A DNA stretch of 58,262 nucleotides from Flavipsychrobacter sp. Lineage in GTDB: Bacteria; Bacteroidota; Bacteroidia; Chitinophagales; Chitinophagaceae. Where the stretch lies: NCBI GenBank assembly GCA_016786565.1, contig JAEUVY010000029.1, positions 1 to 58,262 of the forward strand, read 5' to 3'. The position numbers and the translations under genes were made by a program. Under the pieces are notes generated by a model, which saw nothing but the letters and a program-made list of their open reading frames with translations, made no database searches and had not been told where the DNA came from. This document shows positions 49,071-58,262 of this stretch, piece after piece. Position 1 is the stretch's first letter, and each line of letters begins with the position of its first letter.

Positions 49071-50600
49071 CTATTTCTTCATTTCGGGGTAAACGTATGG
49101 CAGCATCTCTTCAATGTACGTTCGTTCGTTACTCAGGCGCGGCACTTTGTGTTGTCCGCCCAGTTTTCCTTTGTCTTTTAGCCAATGTTGAAAGCCATCC
49201 TTAGGCATACGATGTACTATAGGCATCCTTAGCGCCATGTCCTTATATCGTTTGGCTTCGTAGTCGGAGTTGATCGCCTGCAGCGACTTATCGAGCAGGT
49301 TGGTGAACTGTTCCAATGGAACCGGCAGGTAGTCAAATTCAATGATCCACTCATGCGCGCCATTGTCTTCGCCTGTCATGTACACCGGTGCGGCAGAGTA
49401 GTCCGCAACAACGGCGCCTGTCTCGGCACATGCTATCGCTATCGCATTATCTGCATTGTCTACTATCAGCTCTTCACCAAACGCATTAATGAAGTGTTTC
49501 AAGCGACCGGTAACCTTTATTCTGAACGGAGACAGCGAAGTGAACTGAATAGTGTCGCCCACCAGGTAACGCCACAGGCCACCGTTGGTAGTAACTACTA
49601 TAGCGTAGTTCTTATACAGTTCCACTTCCTTCAGCGTAAGCGTTCTTGGGTTTTCCTTGCCGTATTCCTCCATTGGCATGAACTCGTAGAAGATGCCATG
49701 ATTCAGGAACAGCAACATGCCTTCCTCATCTTCGCGGTCCTGCGCTGCAAAAAAGCCTTCAGATGCATTGTAGGTTTCCCTGTAGTGCATGTTGGGTGAA
49801 GGGATGAGTTGTTCGAACTGCCTGCGGTAGGGGGTGAAGTTCACGCCGCCATGTATGTACAATTCAAGATTGGGCCAGATGTCCAGCAAGCTGTTCTTGC
49901 CCGTTATCTCAAATATGCGTTTAATGAGCACTATCGTCCATGTCGGGACGCCCGCTATATACGTAACGTTCTCGTTGATGGTGCTGTGGGCCATTCTGTC
50001 TATCTTCTCTTCCCACTCAGTCATGAGGGCAATAGATAGTTCAGGCAGGCGGAACAGTTGACCCGCGAACGGCATGTTCTGCAGCGTCACGGCAGACAGG
50101 TCACCAAAGAAGGAGGCGGCATTGAGTTGGTTCACCTGATGGCTACCACCCAGTATCAGACATTTTCCGTTGGTGAGGTTCGATTGCGGATTCTCGCGCA
50201 GGTACAGGGCCAGTACATCCTTACCGGCACGGAAGTGTGTATTGTCCAGCGATTCTTTACTCACCGGAATGAACTTGCTTTTGTCGCTGGTCGTTCCGCT
50301 CGATTTAGCAAACCACTTTATAGGCGACGGCCACAGCACATTTTGTGTGCCTTCCAGTATGCGTTGAATGTAGGGTTTCAGCGTTTCGTAGTCGTTGATA
50401 GGTACGTTCTTCTGAAACTCCGCAATGTTGTTTATTTCTTCGAACCGGTATTTCTTGCCATATTCCGTAAACTGCGCCGAGCCTATCAGGTCATTAAAAA
50501 CCTGCTGCTGCGTATCTATCGGGTTGTGCATGAAGTTATCGATCGCGCTCTGGCGCAATTTGATGTAACCTCTGAATGCCGGACTTATTATAATGCTCAT
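49071..50600 (-). CDS. GH3-family acyl-adenylating enzyme (509 aa)
   Basis: A bacterial member of the GH3 auxin-responsive-promoter family, related to the ANL adenylating enzymes. Visible motifs are the ATP loop KWFAKSSGTTSDKSKFIP, a YIAGVPTWTIVLIKRI motif, HGGVNFTPYRRQFEQLI, and the Y..SEGFFA motif YNASEGFFAAQ. The hinge region LWRYLVGDTIQFTSLSPFRI leads to the C-terminal domain (GEELIVDNADNAI). At 509 aa it is normal length. Plant GH3 proteins join amino acids to acyl acids; the bacterial substrate is unknown. It lies 34 bases behind lptB on the same strand and is likely co-transcribed with it. Confidence 0.92.
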   Translation of the reverse strand: MSIIISPAFRGYIKLRQSAIDNFMHNPIDTQQQVFNDLIGSAQFTEYGKKYRFEEINNIAEFQKNVPINDYETLKPYIQRILEGTQNVLWPSPIKWFAKSSGTTSDKSKFIPVSKESLDNTHFRAGKDVLALYLRENPQSNLTNGKCLILGGSHQVNQLNAASFFGDLSAVTLQNMPFAGQLFRLPELSIALMTEWEEKIDRMAHSTINENVTYIAGVPTWTIVLIKRIFEITGKNSLLDIWPNLELYIHGGVNFTPYRRQFEQLIPSPNMHYRETYNASEGFFAAQDREDEEGMLLFLNHGIFYEFMPMEEYGKENPRTLTLKEVELYKNYAIVVTTNGGLWRYLVGDTIQFTSLSPFRIKVTGRLKHFINAFGEELIVDNADNAIAIACAETGAVVADYSAAPVYMTGEDNGAHEWIIEFDYLPVPLEQFTNLLDKSLQAINSDYEAKRYKDMALRMPIVHRMPKDGFQHWLKDKGKLGGQHKVPRLSNERTYIEEMLPYVYPEMKK

Positions 50601-50634
50601 AAAATAGTATCAGGAGATCACCACCTCGTAGCCA

Positions 50635-51390
50635 TTATCTGGGCGTATTGGCAGTGAGGTAGTCTTTTCTGCGTAATTCAAAATTCTGTCCCAGGTACAC
50701 TTTCCTCACTATCGGGTCCGCGGCAAGATCTTCGGCCGATCCGGCTTTTAGTATCTTTCCTTCAAACAGTAGATAGGCCCTGTCGGTAATAGATAAGGTT
50801 TCCTGTACGTTGTGGTCGGTGATAAGGATGCCGATGTTCTTGTACTTCAGTGTGGCTACAATGTGCTGTATGTCCTCAACGGCTATCGGGTCAATACCCG
50901 CAAACGGTTCGTCCAGCAATATGAACTTCGGACTTACAGCCAGTGCCCTCGCTATCTCGGTCCTTCTTTTTTCACCACCGCTCAGTACATCTCCCGGGCT
51001 TTTGCGCACATGCTGCAGGCGGAACTCGTCCAGCAGTTCTTCGAGTTTCTTCTGTTGTTCGCCCTTGGTCAGCTTAGTCATTTCCAGCACCGCGGCTATG
51101 TTGTCGGCTACCGAAAGTTTTCTGAAGATAGATGTTTCCTGCGGCAGGTAACCGATGCCCATCTGGGCACGCTTGTACATGGGCAGCTTGGTTATTTCTT
51201 CATTGTCAAGAAAAACGCTTCCGGTGTCTGGCTTCACCAAACCTACCACCATGTAAAACGAAGTGGTTTTCCCTGCACCGTTCGGGCCAAGTAGCCCCAC
51301 AATTTCGCCCTGGCTCACCTCAAACGAAACATTATTTACAACCGTGCGTTTGCCGTATTGTTTTACCAGGTCTTGTGTATAGATCTTCAA
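50635..51390 (-). CDS. lptB: LPS export ABC transporter ATP-binding protein
   Basis: LptB powers extraction of lipopolysaccharide from the inner membrane with LptF/LptG. At 251 aa it is typical. Motifs are Walker A GPNGAGKT (35-42), the Q-loop [14 protein letters not shown], the signature LSGGEKRR, Walker [14 protein letters not shown] and the switch His in [11 protein letters not shown]. The LptB-type [19 protein letters not shown] segment and the [10 protein letters not shown]-loop set it apart from other ABC ATPases. It is followed by the GH3 gene; lptF/G and other lpt genes are not in the window. Confidence 0.94.
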   Translation of the reverse strand: MKIYTQDLVKQYGKRTVVNNVSFEVSQGEIVGLLGPNGAGKTTSFYMVVGLVKPDTGSVFLDNEEITKLPMYKRAQMGIGYLPQETSIFRKLSVADNIAAVLEMTKLTKGEQQKKLEELLDEFRLQHVRKSPGDVLSGGEKRRTEIARALAVSPKFILLDEPFAGIDPIAVEDIQHIVATLKYKNIGILITDHNVQETLSITDRAYLLFEGKILKAGSAEDLAADPIVRKVYLGQNFELRRKDYLTANTPR

Positions 51391-51501
51391 TTGAGGTTAT
51401 TTGACTGCAAAAATAAATAAGGGCACCCGTTTTTTGTAGTGCTGTTGCAATACTTTAACACTTATGATAATGCGATTGGCGGCAATGAAACCGCTCTGCA
51501 A

Positions 51502-52437
51502 TTACTGATCCGTGTATGTCCTCGGTACTTTAGGGTCGGTAATGATAATGTAGTCACCATACTGCTTGTAGTCGGCCCAGTTCACTTTAGGGAAAGCCTC
51601 ATCACTTGCAGTAGAGATGATCAGCGGCTTGATCTTTGAGTTGTAGTTATAAAGTTGCGTTACAACGGCAAATCCTTCATCACTGTGGAATTTACCATTT
51701 ACGTGCATGATCTTCTTGTCCTTATTTTTCTTCTGGTATTTCACTATTGAATTTGCCATGGTTGCATCCCACAATGACTGAGCAGTTACCATGTTGAAGT
51801 TGCCCATACTCATGGCTGGTGGCGCAGCGGCTTTTTTGGCGGTGTCGCCGGGTGCGGGCGCCGGTGTGTGGCTAAGGCCCATCAGTTTAACAAAATACGG
51901 ACCACTGGCGGTGTCGTAGGGGAGTGGTGCAAAATACTCTTTAGATTCGTCCGGCAGCAAAGCCAATGCACGCTGACCCTTACGTCCGGCCAGGTTGGTA
52001 TAGCGCGATGGGGCATTGGCACAAATAACGTCCAGCTGTTTCTGACGTGCAAATTCTACCATTGGTCGGTAGTCGCGGTAGTTGTTCCAAACCCTCGCAT
52101 CTTTCTTAAAGTTCTTTTCCCTTATGAATCCCTGAAGGTATTCGTCCATCACAGTCTGAACATCCCTGTCGAACATTTCCATAGATAGCGCCAGGTCCGA
52201 TCCGAATTTCAGGTGCAGCAGCTCGAATACAGAAGCCTCGAGAAAGTGGGTCACGCTGTCGTTATGTTCTTCGCCAAACATCAGGACATCGTAGTTGTCC
52301 ATGTCCGACACTATGTCTTTCAGAGAAACTTCCTTACCCAGGCGCACCGAGTAAACACGGTAGTTAGCATCAGTCAACTTTTCCTGTGCCATACCCATAA
52401 CAGGCAGCAACAATAACGACAACAGCAGCTTTTTCAT
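51502..52437 (-). CDS. ChaN-like iron-regulated protein with signal peptide (311 aa)
   Basis: The signal peptide MKKLLLSLLLLPVMGMAQEK is cut after MAQ. The ChaN/haem-binding-uptake-like domain has the key motif VLMFGEEHNDSVTH (E56, E57, H58, H64), LALSMEMFDRDVQ, and NFKKDARVWNNYRDYRPMVE; the C-terminal part contains MHVNGKFHSDEGFAVV. ChaN relatives bind haem and are linked to iron uptake or envelope stress. There is an insertion of about 20 residues rich in Pro/Ala (TPAPAPGDTAKKAAAPP) in the middle. It lies 111 bases past lptB on the same strand. Confidence 0.9.
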   Translation of the reverse strand: MKKLLLSLLLLPVMGMAQEKLTDANYRVYSVRLGKEVSLKDIVSDMDNYDVLMFGEEHNDSVTHFLEASVFELLHLKFGSDLALSMEMFDRDVQTVMDEYLQGFIREKNFKKDARVWNNYRDYRPMVEFARQKQLDVICANAPSRYTNLAGRKGQRALALLPDESKEYFAPLPYDTASGPYFVKLMGLSHTPAPAPGDTAKKAAAPPAMSMGNFNMVTAQSLWDATMANSIVKYQKKNKDKKIMHVNGKFHSDEGFAVVTQLYNYNSKIKPLIISTASDEAFPKVNWADYKQYGDYIIITDPKVPRTYTDQ

Positions 52438-52514
52438 ATAAAAAAATCTTGATAATTATATTGTGGGGACTAAAAGTACAAATAGTTTCTGCAATCGCAG
52501 CCTATTTGAATGGG

Positions 52515-53189
52515 TCAGGCGTTCAAATAAGTAACTATAGTTCTGATCACATTTTCGTCAGACATGTAGTGACCGTCGTTGGCAACAATGGCCGAGGTGT
52601 GATATTCATGCGCACCCGCACCTGCAACCAATGCCACAATATTTGCCGATCGGACACCACCGCCGGCCATAATTCTCAGATCCGGTCCTGCCGCAGCGGT
52701 GAGCATTTTTATTACGGCTGCGCCTTCAAGGGCGGTTGGGGCAAGCCCCGATGTGAGTATCCGTTTGCAACCTGCCTTCATAACGGCTTGCAGGGCCTCC
52801 TGTGCATCGGGGGCGCGGTCAAAGACTTTGTGACAGGTCACTTCCATAGGTCCGGCCCATTCCACCAATCGTGCCAATGTATCTGTATCTATCTTGTTGT
52901 CGGCAAGTTGCACACCGGTTGCAATGCCTTTGCAACCCATTTCCCTGCATTTCAGGATGTCCTTTTTCATTATCGCCAATTCATCGGCGTCGTAAATGAA
53001 ATTTCCTCCTCTGGGGCGTATCATCGGGAAAACCGGAATAGATATCTGCTCCAGTGCAAACTGAATCAGTCCCCATGACGGGGTCACGCCTCCGGCACCC
53101 GGGTCGGCACACAATTCTATTCTGCGTGCGCCAGCAGCTTCGGCAGCACGGCACGACCGAATATTATAGGCACATATTTCCAGCAACAT
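52515..53189 (-). CDS. cutC: CutC family protein
   Basis: A TIM-barrel protein of the CutC family, once linked to copper tolerance. At 224 aa it is near the family's short form. The N-terminal EICAYNIRSCRAAEAAGARR and IELCADPGAGGVTPS are diagnostic, as are IPVFPMIRPRGGNFIYD, GATGVQLADNKID-like (GIATGVQLADNKIDTD) and VTCHKVFDRAPD, and the barrel end LRIMAGGGVRSAN. It is on the same strand as uvrC, 43 bases behind it, and ChaN follows it. The molecular function of the family is still unclear. Confidence 0.95.
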   Translation of the reverse strand: MLLEICAYNIRSCRAAEAAGARRIELCADPGAGGVTPSWGLIQFALEQISIPVFPMIRPRGGNFIYDADELAIMKKDILKCREMGCKGIATGVQLADNKIDTDTLARLVEWAGPMEVTCHKVFDRAPDAQEALQAVMKAGCKRILTSGLAPTALEGAAVIKMLTAAAGPDLRIMAGGGVRSANIVALVAGAGAHEYHTSAIVANDGHYMSDENVIRTIVTYLNA

Positions 53190-53232
53190 GCATTAAAGAT
53201 ATACAATGGACTTTATACCTGCGATCTTTCCG

Positions 53233-55074
53233 CTATTGGTTGGTACGGTCGTCCTCAGTAGGAGTGGCGTCCTGTTTGTCAAAATAGTCGCGCACCAGGC
53301 GTGCTTTCGATGCGCCTATAACCCGGGTCAGTTCCCTTTCGGTGATAGACCTTATGTTCTTCACTGACCTGAACTCCTTCAATAGTTCTGTGGCTGTTTG
53401 TGCTCCAATGCCCGGAATGGCCTCCAGCTCGTTTTTGAATGTTCCCTTGCTGCGGGTCTGCCGGTGGAAGGTGATACCAAATCGGTGCACTTCGTCCCTT
53501 ATGCGCCTCACCAAAAGATGCGCGGGGCTGTCAAAAGGCAGCTGAATCGGGTCGGTGTCGCCGGGGAAGAAGATAGATTCTTCGCGTTTTGCCAGTCCCA
53601 CCAGGGTCATTCTACCCATCAGCCCCAGTTTTTCTATGCTTTCCAGTGCTGCGCCCAGCTGTCCCTTGCCACCATCTATTATTACCAGTTGTGGCAGAGG
53701 TTTCTTTTCCTCGGTAAGCCGTTTGTACCGCCGATATACCACCTCGCTCATTGATGCGAAGTCGTTGATGCCCTCTACCGTCTTGATATGGAAATGACGA
53801 TAGTCTTTGTTGGACGGCTGCCCGTTGCGGAAGCAGACCATGGCCGCCACAGGGTAAGCCCCCTGGAAGTTGGAGTTATCGAAACATTCTATATGAACCG
53901 GCAGCTCACGCAGCTGCAGCGAATCCTGCAACTCCTCCAGCACTGCCAGGTATTCTTCATTGGTCTTCTCTTGCAGCATCAGCGAATTTCTGCGCCTGAT
54001 GTCTTCCTTGAATATGAATGCATTGCGGGTGCTCATATCCAGCAGGTTCTTTTTGTCACCCATTTTAGGTAACGTCACTTTCATGCCCTCGTCAGCTACG
54101 TCTATTTCAATGGCGCTGATCACTTCCTTGGCCTTGCTGTGAAAGGTGTTGCGCATCCTGTCCAGCACAATCGATAGTACGTCGCGTTCTGTCTCATCAA
54201 GTATTTTTTCTACTACCACGGTCTTCACATGAATGATGCTACCCTTTATTACCATCATGTAGTTTACGTAGAAGTTCTTTTCGTCGTTCAGTATGGATAT
54301 CACATCCAGGTCGTTCAGGCGTGGGTTCACCACCGTAGACCGGCTGTTGTAGTTCTGCAGCGAATCTATCTTCTGCTTTATAATGTGCGCTTCCTCAAAT
54401 TCAAGGCGGGCGGCGTGGTCCTGCATCTGTTGCTTCAGGTGTTTCAGTACTTCGCTGATGTTCCCCTTCAGTATCTGCCGCACCTGTTGTAGGTCGGCAT
54501 AGTATTCATCGGCCGACTGAAACCCCTCGCAGGGTCCCTTGCAGTTGCCCAGGTGATATTCCAGACAAACCTTGTATTTGCCGCGGGCTATGTTGGCGGG
54601 TGCAAGGTTCAGGTTGCAGGTGCGCAGTGGCACACTTTGCTTCACCATTTCCAGCAGTTCTTTTACTTGCAGCACACCCGTAAAAGGTCCTATGTACTCC
54701 GATCCATCCCTGATAAGCCTGCGGGTAAGGAACACACGGGGGAACGGCTCATTGCGGATCACCACATAAGGGTAGGTCTTGTCGTCCTTCAGCGCTATGT
54801 TGAACCGTGGCTGAAAATGTTTGATCAGCGAGTTTTCCAGCAAGAAGGCATCATGCTCGGTCTCGGTTACTGTAAAGTCAAGACTATTGATAAGAGAAAC
54901 AAGCCGCCTTGTTTTGTTATTGTCGAGTGTCTTGTTGAAGTAGGAACTTACCCTTTTGCGTAGGTCTTTTGCCTTGCCTACATAAAGCAATTCGTTCTCT
55001 ATGCTGTAATACTTATAGCAACCCGGACTGTGTGGGATGGTTTGCGCCAGTTCACTGAATTCCTCTCTTGTCAT
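53233..55074 (-). CDS. uvrC: UvrABC excision repair endonuclease, UvrC subunit
   Basis: UvrC makes both incisions around bulky DNA lesions after UvrA/UvrB loading. At 613 aa it is complete. The N-terminal GIY-YIG nuclease domain holds GCYKYYSIENELLYVGKAKD (18-37). Four Cys, C153, C170, C178 and C182 (CNLNL, KVCLEYHLGNCKGPC), match the iron-sulphur site known in UvrC. A UVR helical hairpin follows (LEFEEAHIIKQKIDSLQNY). The second, RNase H-like nuclease has IECFDNSNFQG and VIIDGGKGQLGAA. A C-terminal helix-hairpin-helix pair ends it (LEAIPGIGAQTATELLK). Confidence 0.97.
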   Translation of the reverse strand: MTREEFSELAQTIPHSPGCYKYYSIENELLYVGKAKDLRKRVSSYFNKTLDNNKTRRLVSLINSLDFTVTETEHDAFLLENSLIKHFQPRFNIALKDDKTYPYVVIRNEPFPRVFLTRRLIRDGSEYIGPFTGVLQVKELLEMVKQSVPLRTCNLNLAPANIARGKYKVCLEYHLGNCKGPCEGFQSADEYYADLQQVRQILKGNISEVLKHLKQQMQDHAARLEFEEAHIIKQKIDSLQNYNSRSTVVNPRLNDLDVISILNDEKNFYVNYMMVIKGSIIHVKTVVVEKILDETERDVLSIVLDRMRNTFHSKAKEVISAIEIDVADEGMKVTLPKMGDKKNLLDMSTRNAFIFKEDIRRRNSLMLQEKTNEEYLAVLEELQDSLQLRELPVHIECFDNSNFQGAYPVAAMVCFRNGQPSNKDYRHFHIKTVEGINDFASMSEVVYRRYKRLTEEKKPLPQLVIIDGGKGQLGAALESIEKLGLMGRMTLVGLAKREESIFFPGDTDPIQLPFDSPAHLLVRRIRDEVHRFGITFHRQTRSKGTFKNELEAIPGIGAQTATELLKEFRSVKNIRSITERELTRVIGASKARLVRDYFDKQDATPTEDDRTNQ

Positions 55075-55100
55075 ACGCCGCGGTTACGCCGTCCTATAGG

Positions 55101-55736
55101 TTACCTCATGAATTCATACTCGGTCACGGTATGCACCTTTTCGCCGAACATAGGTGTTTCGGTCACTTGTATCTGTATCCGCTTCATGGGCTTGTAATAC
55201 AGTTTCACGAGGCGGTCGTCAAAAATGCTGTGCTGGCGACCTTCTATATAGATGCCGGTTACTTTTTTGGTGTATCTGTCTATCGCTATCAATAGCTTGC
55301 GTGTGTACAGGTCTTCTTCCAGTGCTTCGTAGAAAAAGTTGTGGGTTTCGTCCTGGTCATCGTCAAATTGGGTGAACTTATATTTCCCCAGATAGCTGCG
55401 GTCGCTTATTTCGGTAGCGAAGAATTCTCTGAAAATATTGCCCCAGTTCAGCGTGTCTGATGTTGTGTAACTACTGTCGAACTTACCTTTATCTACCCGC
55501 ACCGTCTTCAATATCAGAAATGGCTCACCATAGTACATGTTCCACTGGTCAAGTGTATACTGACGTATAGAAAAATAATTTCCTTTAATATCAGAAAAGT
55601 CGTTTGCCTTGTCTTCTTTACATGCTGAAAACGAGGTTATTATTAACGTTGCCAGGCAAATGGCCAGATATCTGAGTTTTGGTATCACGGTCGTAAAATT
55701 AATAAAGTTGCACTGAATGACAGGGATAAGATTCAA
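55101..55736 (-). CDS. Putative lipoprotein of unknown function (211 aa)
   Basis: A lipobox SFSAC follows a hydrophobic stretch LAICLATLIITSF. The first 15-16 residues (MNLIPVIQCNFINFTT) do not fit a signal peptide, so a GTG at 55688 (reading IPKLRYLAICL after the start) is an attractive alternative. The mature part (KEDKANDFSDIKGNYFSIRQ onward) is about 170 residues, beta-rich, with an acidic patch FDDDQDETHNFFYE and the end TVTEYEFMR. It could be an envelope maturation or assembly factor. No family recognised. It is on the uvrC strand, with its stop 26 bases before the uvrC start. Confidence 0.75.
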   Translation of the reverse strand: MNLIPVIQCNFINFTTVIPKLRYLAICLATLIITSFSACKEDKANDFSDIKGNYFSIRQYTLDQWNMYYGEPFLILKTVRVDKGKFDSSYTTSDTLNWGNIFREFFATEISDRSYLGKYKFTQFDDDQDETHNFFYEALEEDLYTRKLLIAIDRYTKKVTGIYIEGRQHSIFDDRLVKLYYKPMKRIQIQVTETPMFGEKVHTVTEYEFMR

Positions 55737-55842
55737 TCGTGGCTATAATCCATAAAAATTGGCATCCTTTTTGTTAAATAAACTTGAAGTTAAAAGTTTA
55801 ACTTCCTGATAATTATTCCTTTAACCTGTAATCCTATCTGCT

Positions 55843-57624
55843 ATGTCACGAATCGCGTGGTGGGGCCTTGCTATGCTCATTTTGTATGTGTCATTTGGTT
55901 TCTACCCGCGGTGGACCAAGCACGATACTGAGGCAACACTTTCTTACGACGCATCGGGATATTACTGGTATCTGCCCTCATTGTTCATTTACCATGACAT
56001 TAAGGGACAGCATTTTGCAAAAGACATCCTGGAGAAGTATCGGCCCTCAGGCACCGACTTTCAGCAGGCCATGCTTACCGAAAACGGAAATTATGTGCTC
56101 AAATATTCGTCGGGGCTTGCGGTGATGTTTGCCCCGTTTTTCTTTACAGGTCATTTTCTGGCAGGCAAGCTCGGTTATCCTGCCGATGGTTTTTCTCCCC
56201 CTTATCAACTCTCCATACAGGTAGGTGCCATACTGGTGGCCCTTATCGGACTCTGGTATTTCAGAAAGCTACTATTGCTCTATTATCCCGATAGTGTCGT
56301 TGCCGCTACAATGGTCATTCTTGTTGCCGGTACCACCTACATCAACACCGTAGTTATTGACGTCGGTATGTCTCATGGTTGGTTATTCACGCTCTATGTC
56401 CTGCTTATTTACAATACCCATCTTTTCTATCGCAACTTTGAATGGAAGTACGTAATTGTGATAGGGGTGTTGGTTGGGTGGGCAACACTCACACGCCCCA
56501 CCGACGCGCTTTCAGCTATCATACCCTTGTTCTGGGGTATAGAGCGTATTAATTGGGCTGAGTTTAAGGAACGAATAGCCCTGATACAACAACATGCACG
56601 TAAGGTCTTTGCGGCAGTTGTTTGTGCTATAGCGGTGTTATCCATTCAGCTTGTGTACTGGAAATATGCAACCGGCCATTGGCTGTACTACAGCTACAAG
56701 GGGCAGGGATTCAGCTTTCTTTCACCCCACTTTTTCGATTATACGTTCAGTTACTCAAGTGGTTGGCTCGTTTATACACCCATGATGTATCTGGCAATTG
56801 CCGGAATGGTTGTTTATGCCGCGAAAGGAAAGAACAGGGTACCATTCATTCTATTCTCCCTTATCAATTTCTACATCGTTTGCTCGTGGGATGTGTGGCA
56901 ATATGGAGGCCGTGCCATGGTGCAGAGTTATCCTGTACTGATGTTGCCGGTGGCCGCGTTGGTAGATCATTGCAGCTCAAGAAAGTTTGCCGGCACGTTG
57001 CTGTCAATTTTTGTGGTTGTCTTTCTGTACTTCAATGTCTGGATCACCGTACAGTATCACGGTGGCGGGCTTTCTGATGTCGATTTCATGAACCGGCGCT
57101 ACTTCCGGGCAATATTAGGCAGGTGGCAGGTGCCACCCGAGACCTGTTATCTGTTGGATGGAACCGGTTTGTATGCCGGCAGGATGAAGGATGTAGAAGT
57201 GGTGAATATGGTTGATCTGACCAATTCGGCTAATAAGGAACAATCATTATCCGATAGCACCAGCACATTCATACTCGACCGGCCCGATGCGAATGGGCCT
57301 GACATCAGGTTTCCGTTCAGGCCTACACGTCAATGGTTGCGGGCGACCATAAATGTGACCTGCATTGACAAGGAATGGACCGGGTGGAAGATGCCCCAAT
57401 TGATAATTAAGCTTGTCGATTCGCACGACTGGCACACAGTACGCGAAAATATGATCCGCCTCCACAGGGGCATAAATTCAGGCGAGACCAAACAAATGCA
57501 TGTAGACATCCCGATGGCGGATGCCGATTTTGACGTGGTGGAGATACTATTCTGGAACGCCGGTAGCGCTACAAAAACACGTATCAGCAACCTTAGAGTC
57601 ACGCAATTCAATGAGGCCAATTAA
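55843..57624 (+). CDS. Multi-spanning membrane protein, possible glycosyltransferase-like (593 aa)
   Basis: The start MSRIAWWGLAMLILYVSFGF opens with a membrane helix. About ten further helices follow up to residue 405, with a periplasmic-looking loop containing YDASGYYWYLPSLFIYHD. That DxxGYYxYLPxLF(I)YHD arrangement resembles the first loop of GT-C/GT39-type membrane glycosyltransferases of Bacteroidota, where an Asp is catalytic. The last 190 residues are soluble and beta-rich (TSTFILDRPDANGPDIRFPF). No gene of a sugar pathway is next to it. The four-base overlap of its stop with the convergent tatD stop is by chance of close packing. Confidence 0.72.
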   Translation: MSRIAWWGLAMLILYVSFGFYPRWTKHDTEATLSYDASGYYWYLPSLFIYHDIKGQHFAKDILEKYRPSGTDFQQAMLTENGNYVLKYSSGLAVMFAPFFFTGHFLAGKLGYPADGFSPPYQLSIQVGAILVALIGLWYFRKLLLLYYPDSVVAATMVILVAGTTYINTVVIDVGMSHGWLFTLYVLLIYNTHLFYRNFEWKYVIVIGVLVGWATLTRPTDALSAIIPLFWGIERINWAEFKERIALIQQHARKVFAAVVCAIAVLSIQLVYWKYATGHWLYYSYKGQGFSFLSPHFFDYTFSYSSGWLVYTPMMYLAIAGMVVYAAKGKNRVPFILFSLINFYIVCSWDVWQYGGRAMVQSYPVLMLPVAALVDHCSSRKFAGTLLSIFVVVFLYFNVWITVQYHGGGLSDVDFMNRRYFRAILGRWQVPPETCYLLDGTGLYAGRMKDVEVVNMVDLTNSANKEQSLSDSTSTFILDRPDANGPDIRFPFRPTRQWLRATINVTCIDKEWTGWKMPQLIIKLVDSHDWHTVRENMIRLHRGINSGETKQMHVDIPMADADFDVVEILFWNAGSATKTRISNLRVTQFNEAN

Positions 57625-58262
57625 TTACCGAACAGGTCCAGCGCGTTGGCCGTTGTTTTTTCAGCAACCTCCTCAACCGACAGTCCTTTCAGGTCGGCAA
57701 TGCGTGTGGCAATAACCGGTATGTAACTGCTTTCGTTTCTTTTGCCACGGTAGGGTACGGGTGCCAGGTAGGGCGCATCGGTCTCCAGTACTATGCCCGA
57801 CAGCGGTACTTCTTTCACTATATCCGGCAGCGATCCTTTTGAATAAGTGACCACGCCTCCTATGCCCAGATAGAACCCGAGGTCCAGTATCTCTTTAGCT
57901 TCTTCAAGCGTGCCGCTGTAGCAGTGAAAAACGCCTTTTAAGTGTCCATTCTGCTTTTTGCGCACAATGTCTATACAATCTCTTGTCGATTCACGGCTGT
58001 GTATCACTATCGGCAACTGATGTTGTAACGCAAGGTCTATCTGGTATTCAAATGCTTCTATCTGTTGTGCCTTAAAGGTCATATCCCAGTAGTAATCCAG
58101 ACCTATTTCGCCCACAGCATGATATTTGCGCTGTGTCAGCCGCTCTGATACTATTTGTAGTTCGTTCTTGAAGTCTTCTTTTACATAACAAGGGTGCAAT
58201 CCCATCATAGGCAGGCAATTGGCAGGCCAGCGGTCGGCCAGTTGCAGCATACCTGCAATTGT
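57621..58262 (-). CDS. TatD-family metal-dependent DNase (N-terminus beyond window)
   Basis: Metal-dependent hydrolase of the TatD family (3'-5' DNase activity in known members). The open frame continues past the right edge (TIAGMLQLADRWPAN), so the first metal motif HxH is not visible. Present are MGLHPCYV, the metal ligands in GEIGLDYYWD, IVIHSRES, FHCYSGT and the ending motif LETDAPYLAPVPYRGKRNE, all normal. About 213 residues of roughly 255 are seen. It is convergent with the membrane protein gene. Confidence 0.93.
   Translation of the reverse strand, partial: TIAGMLQLADRWPANCLPMMGLHPCYVKEDFKNELQIVSERLTQRKYHAVGEIGLDYYWDMTFKAQQIEAFEYQIDLALQHQLPIVIHSRESTRDCIDIVRKKQNGHLKGVFHCYSGTLEEAKEILDLGFYLGIGGVVTYSKGSLPDIVKEVPLSGIVLETDAPYLAPVPYRGKRNESSYIPVIATRIADLKGLSVEEVAEKTTANALDLFGN

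Overview
The window reads as a chromosome segment from a Bacteroidota bacterium, most like a Chitinophagales/Chitinophagaceae-type organism. The evidence is type IX secretion (T9SS) C-terminal sorting domains on three secreted proteins, two TonB-dependent receptor/DUF4249 pairs next to an ECF sigma/FecR pair, a futalosine-route menaquinone gene (mqnE), DUF3871 and RepL-like mobile-element genes, a CTnDOT-like tyrosine integrase, and TAnnTTTG-like promoter elements. No rRNA gene or CRISPR array is visible. There is one complete tRNA gene, tRNA-Ser(UGA).

Left part (1-21359). Bases 1-1185 hold the N-terminal part of an OLD-like ATPase that runs off the edge. From 1644 to 21359 lies an integrated genomic island of about 19.65 kb. 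It sits in the 3' half of tRNA-Ser and is bounded by a perfect 63-bp direct repeat (1644-1706 and 21297-21359). Just inside each end is a matching set of three 10-bp repeats with identical spacing, which look like integrase arm sites. The integrase (19802-21019) lies next to the intact tRNA. Cargo, left to right: a lipoprotein, an XRE regulator, a 55-aa protein, a minus-strand type I restriction-modification operon interrupted by extra genes (hsdM, PD-(D/E)XK protein, hsdS, DUF2971, a QxK nuclease-like protein, hsdR, unknown), a plus-strand pair of unknown genes, one of them probably a beta-propeller, a recombination/plasmid-like block (Sak4-like ATPase, DUF3871, small proteins), two RepL-like winged-helix proteins, and the integrase. 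The island is a restriction/defence island with a plasmid- or phage-like backbone.

Middle part (21500-36430). This is core chromosome: aroQ, mqnE, a secreted NHL propeller, DUF423, aroK, small membrane and secreted proteins, and a T9SS cargo protein. It is followed by a plus-strand operon of ECF sigma factor, FecR anti-sigma factor, STN-type TonB receptor, DUF4249 lipoprotein, second TonB receptor and second DUF4249 lipoprotein. This looks like a cell-surface-signalling uptake system with a duplicated receptor/lipoprotein unit.

Right part (36440-58262). Contents are a MutS2-like ATPase without the Smr nuclease domain, a giant secreted protein of about 2,100 aa with 18 Ig-like repeats, a membrane-fusion (HlyD/MacA-type) protein, maeB malic enzyme, a GH3-family enzyme, lptB, a ChaN-like protein, cutC, uvrC, a lipoprotein, a multi-spanning membrane protein and a truncated tatD. 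maeB and the GH3 gene converge on a perfect 52-bp palindrome.
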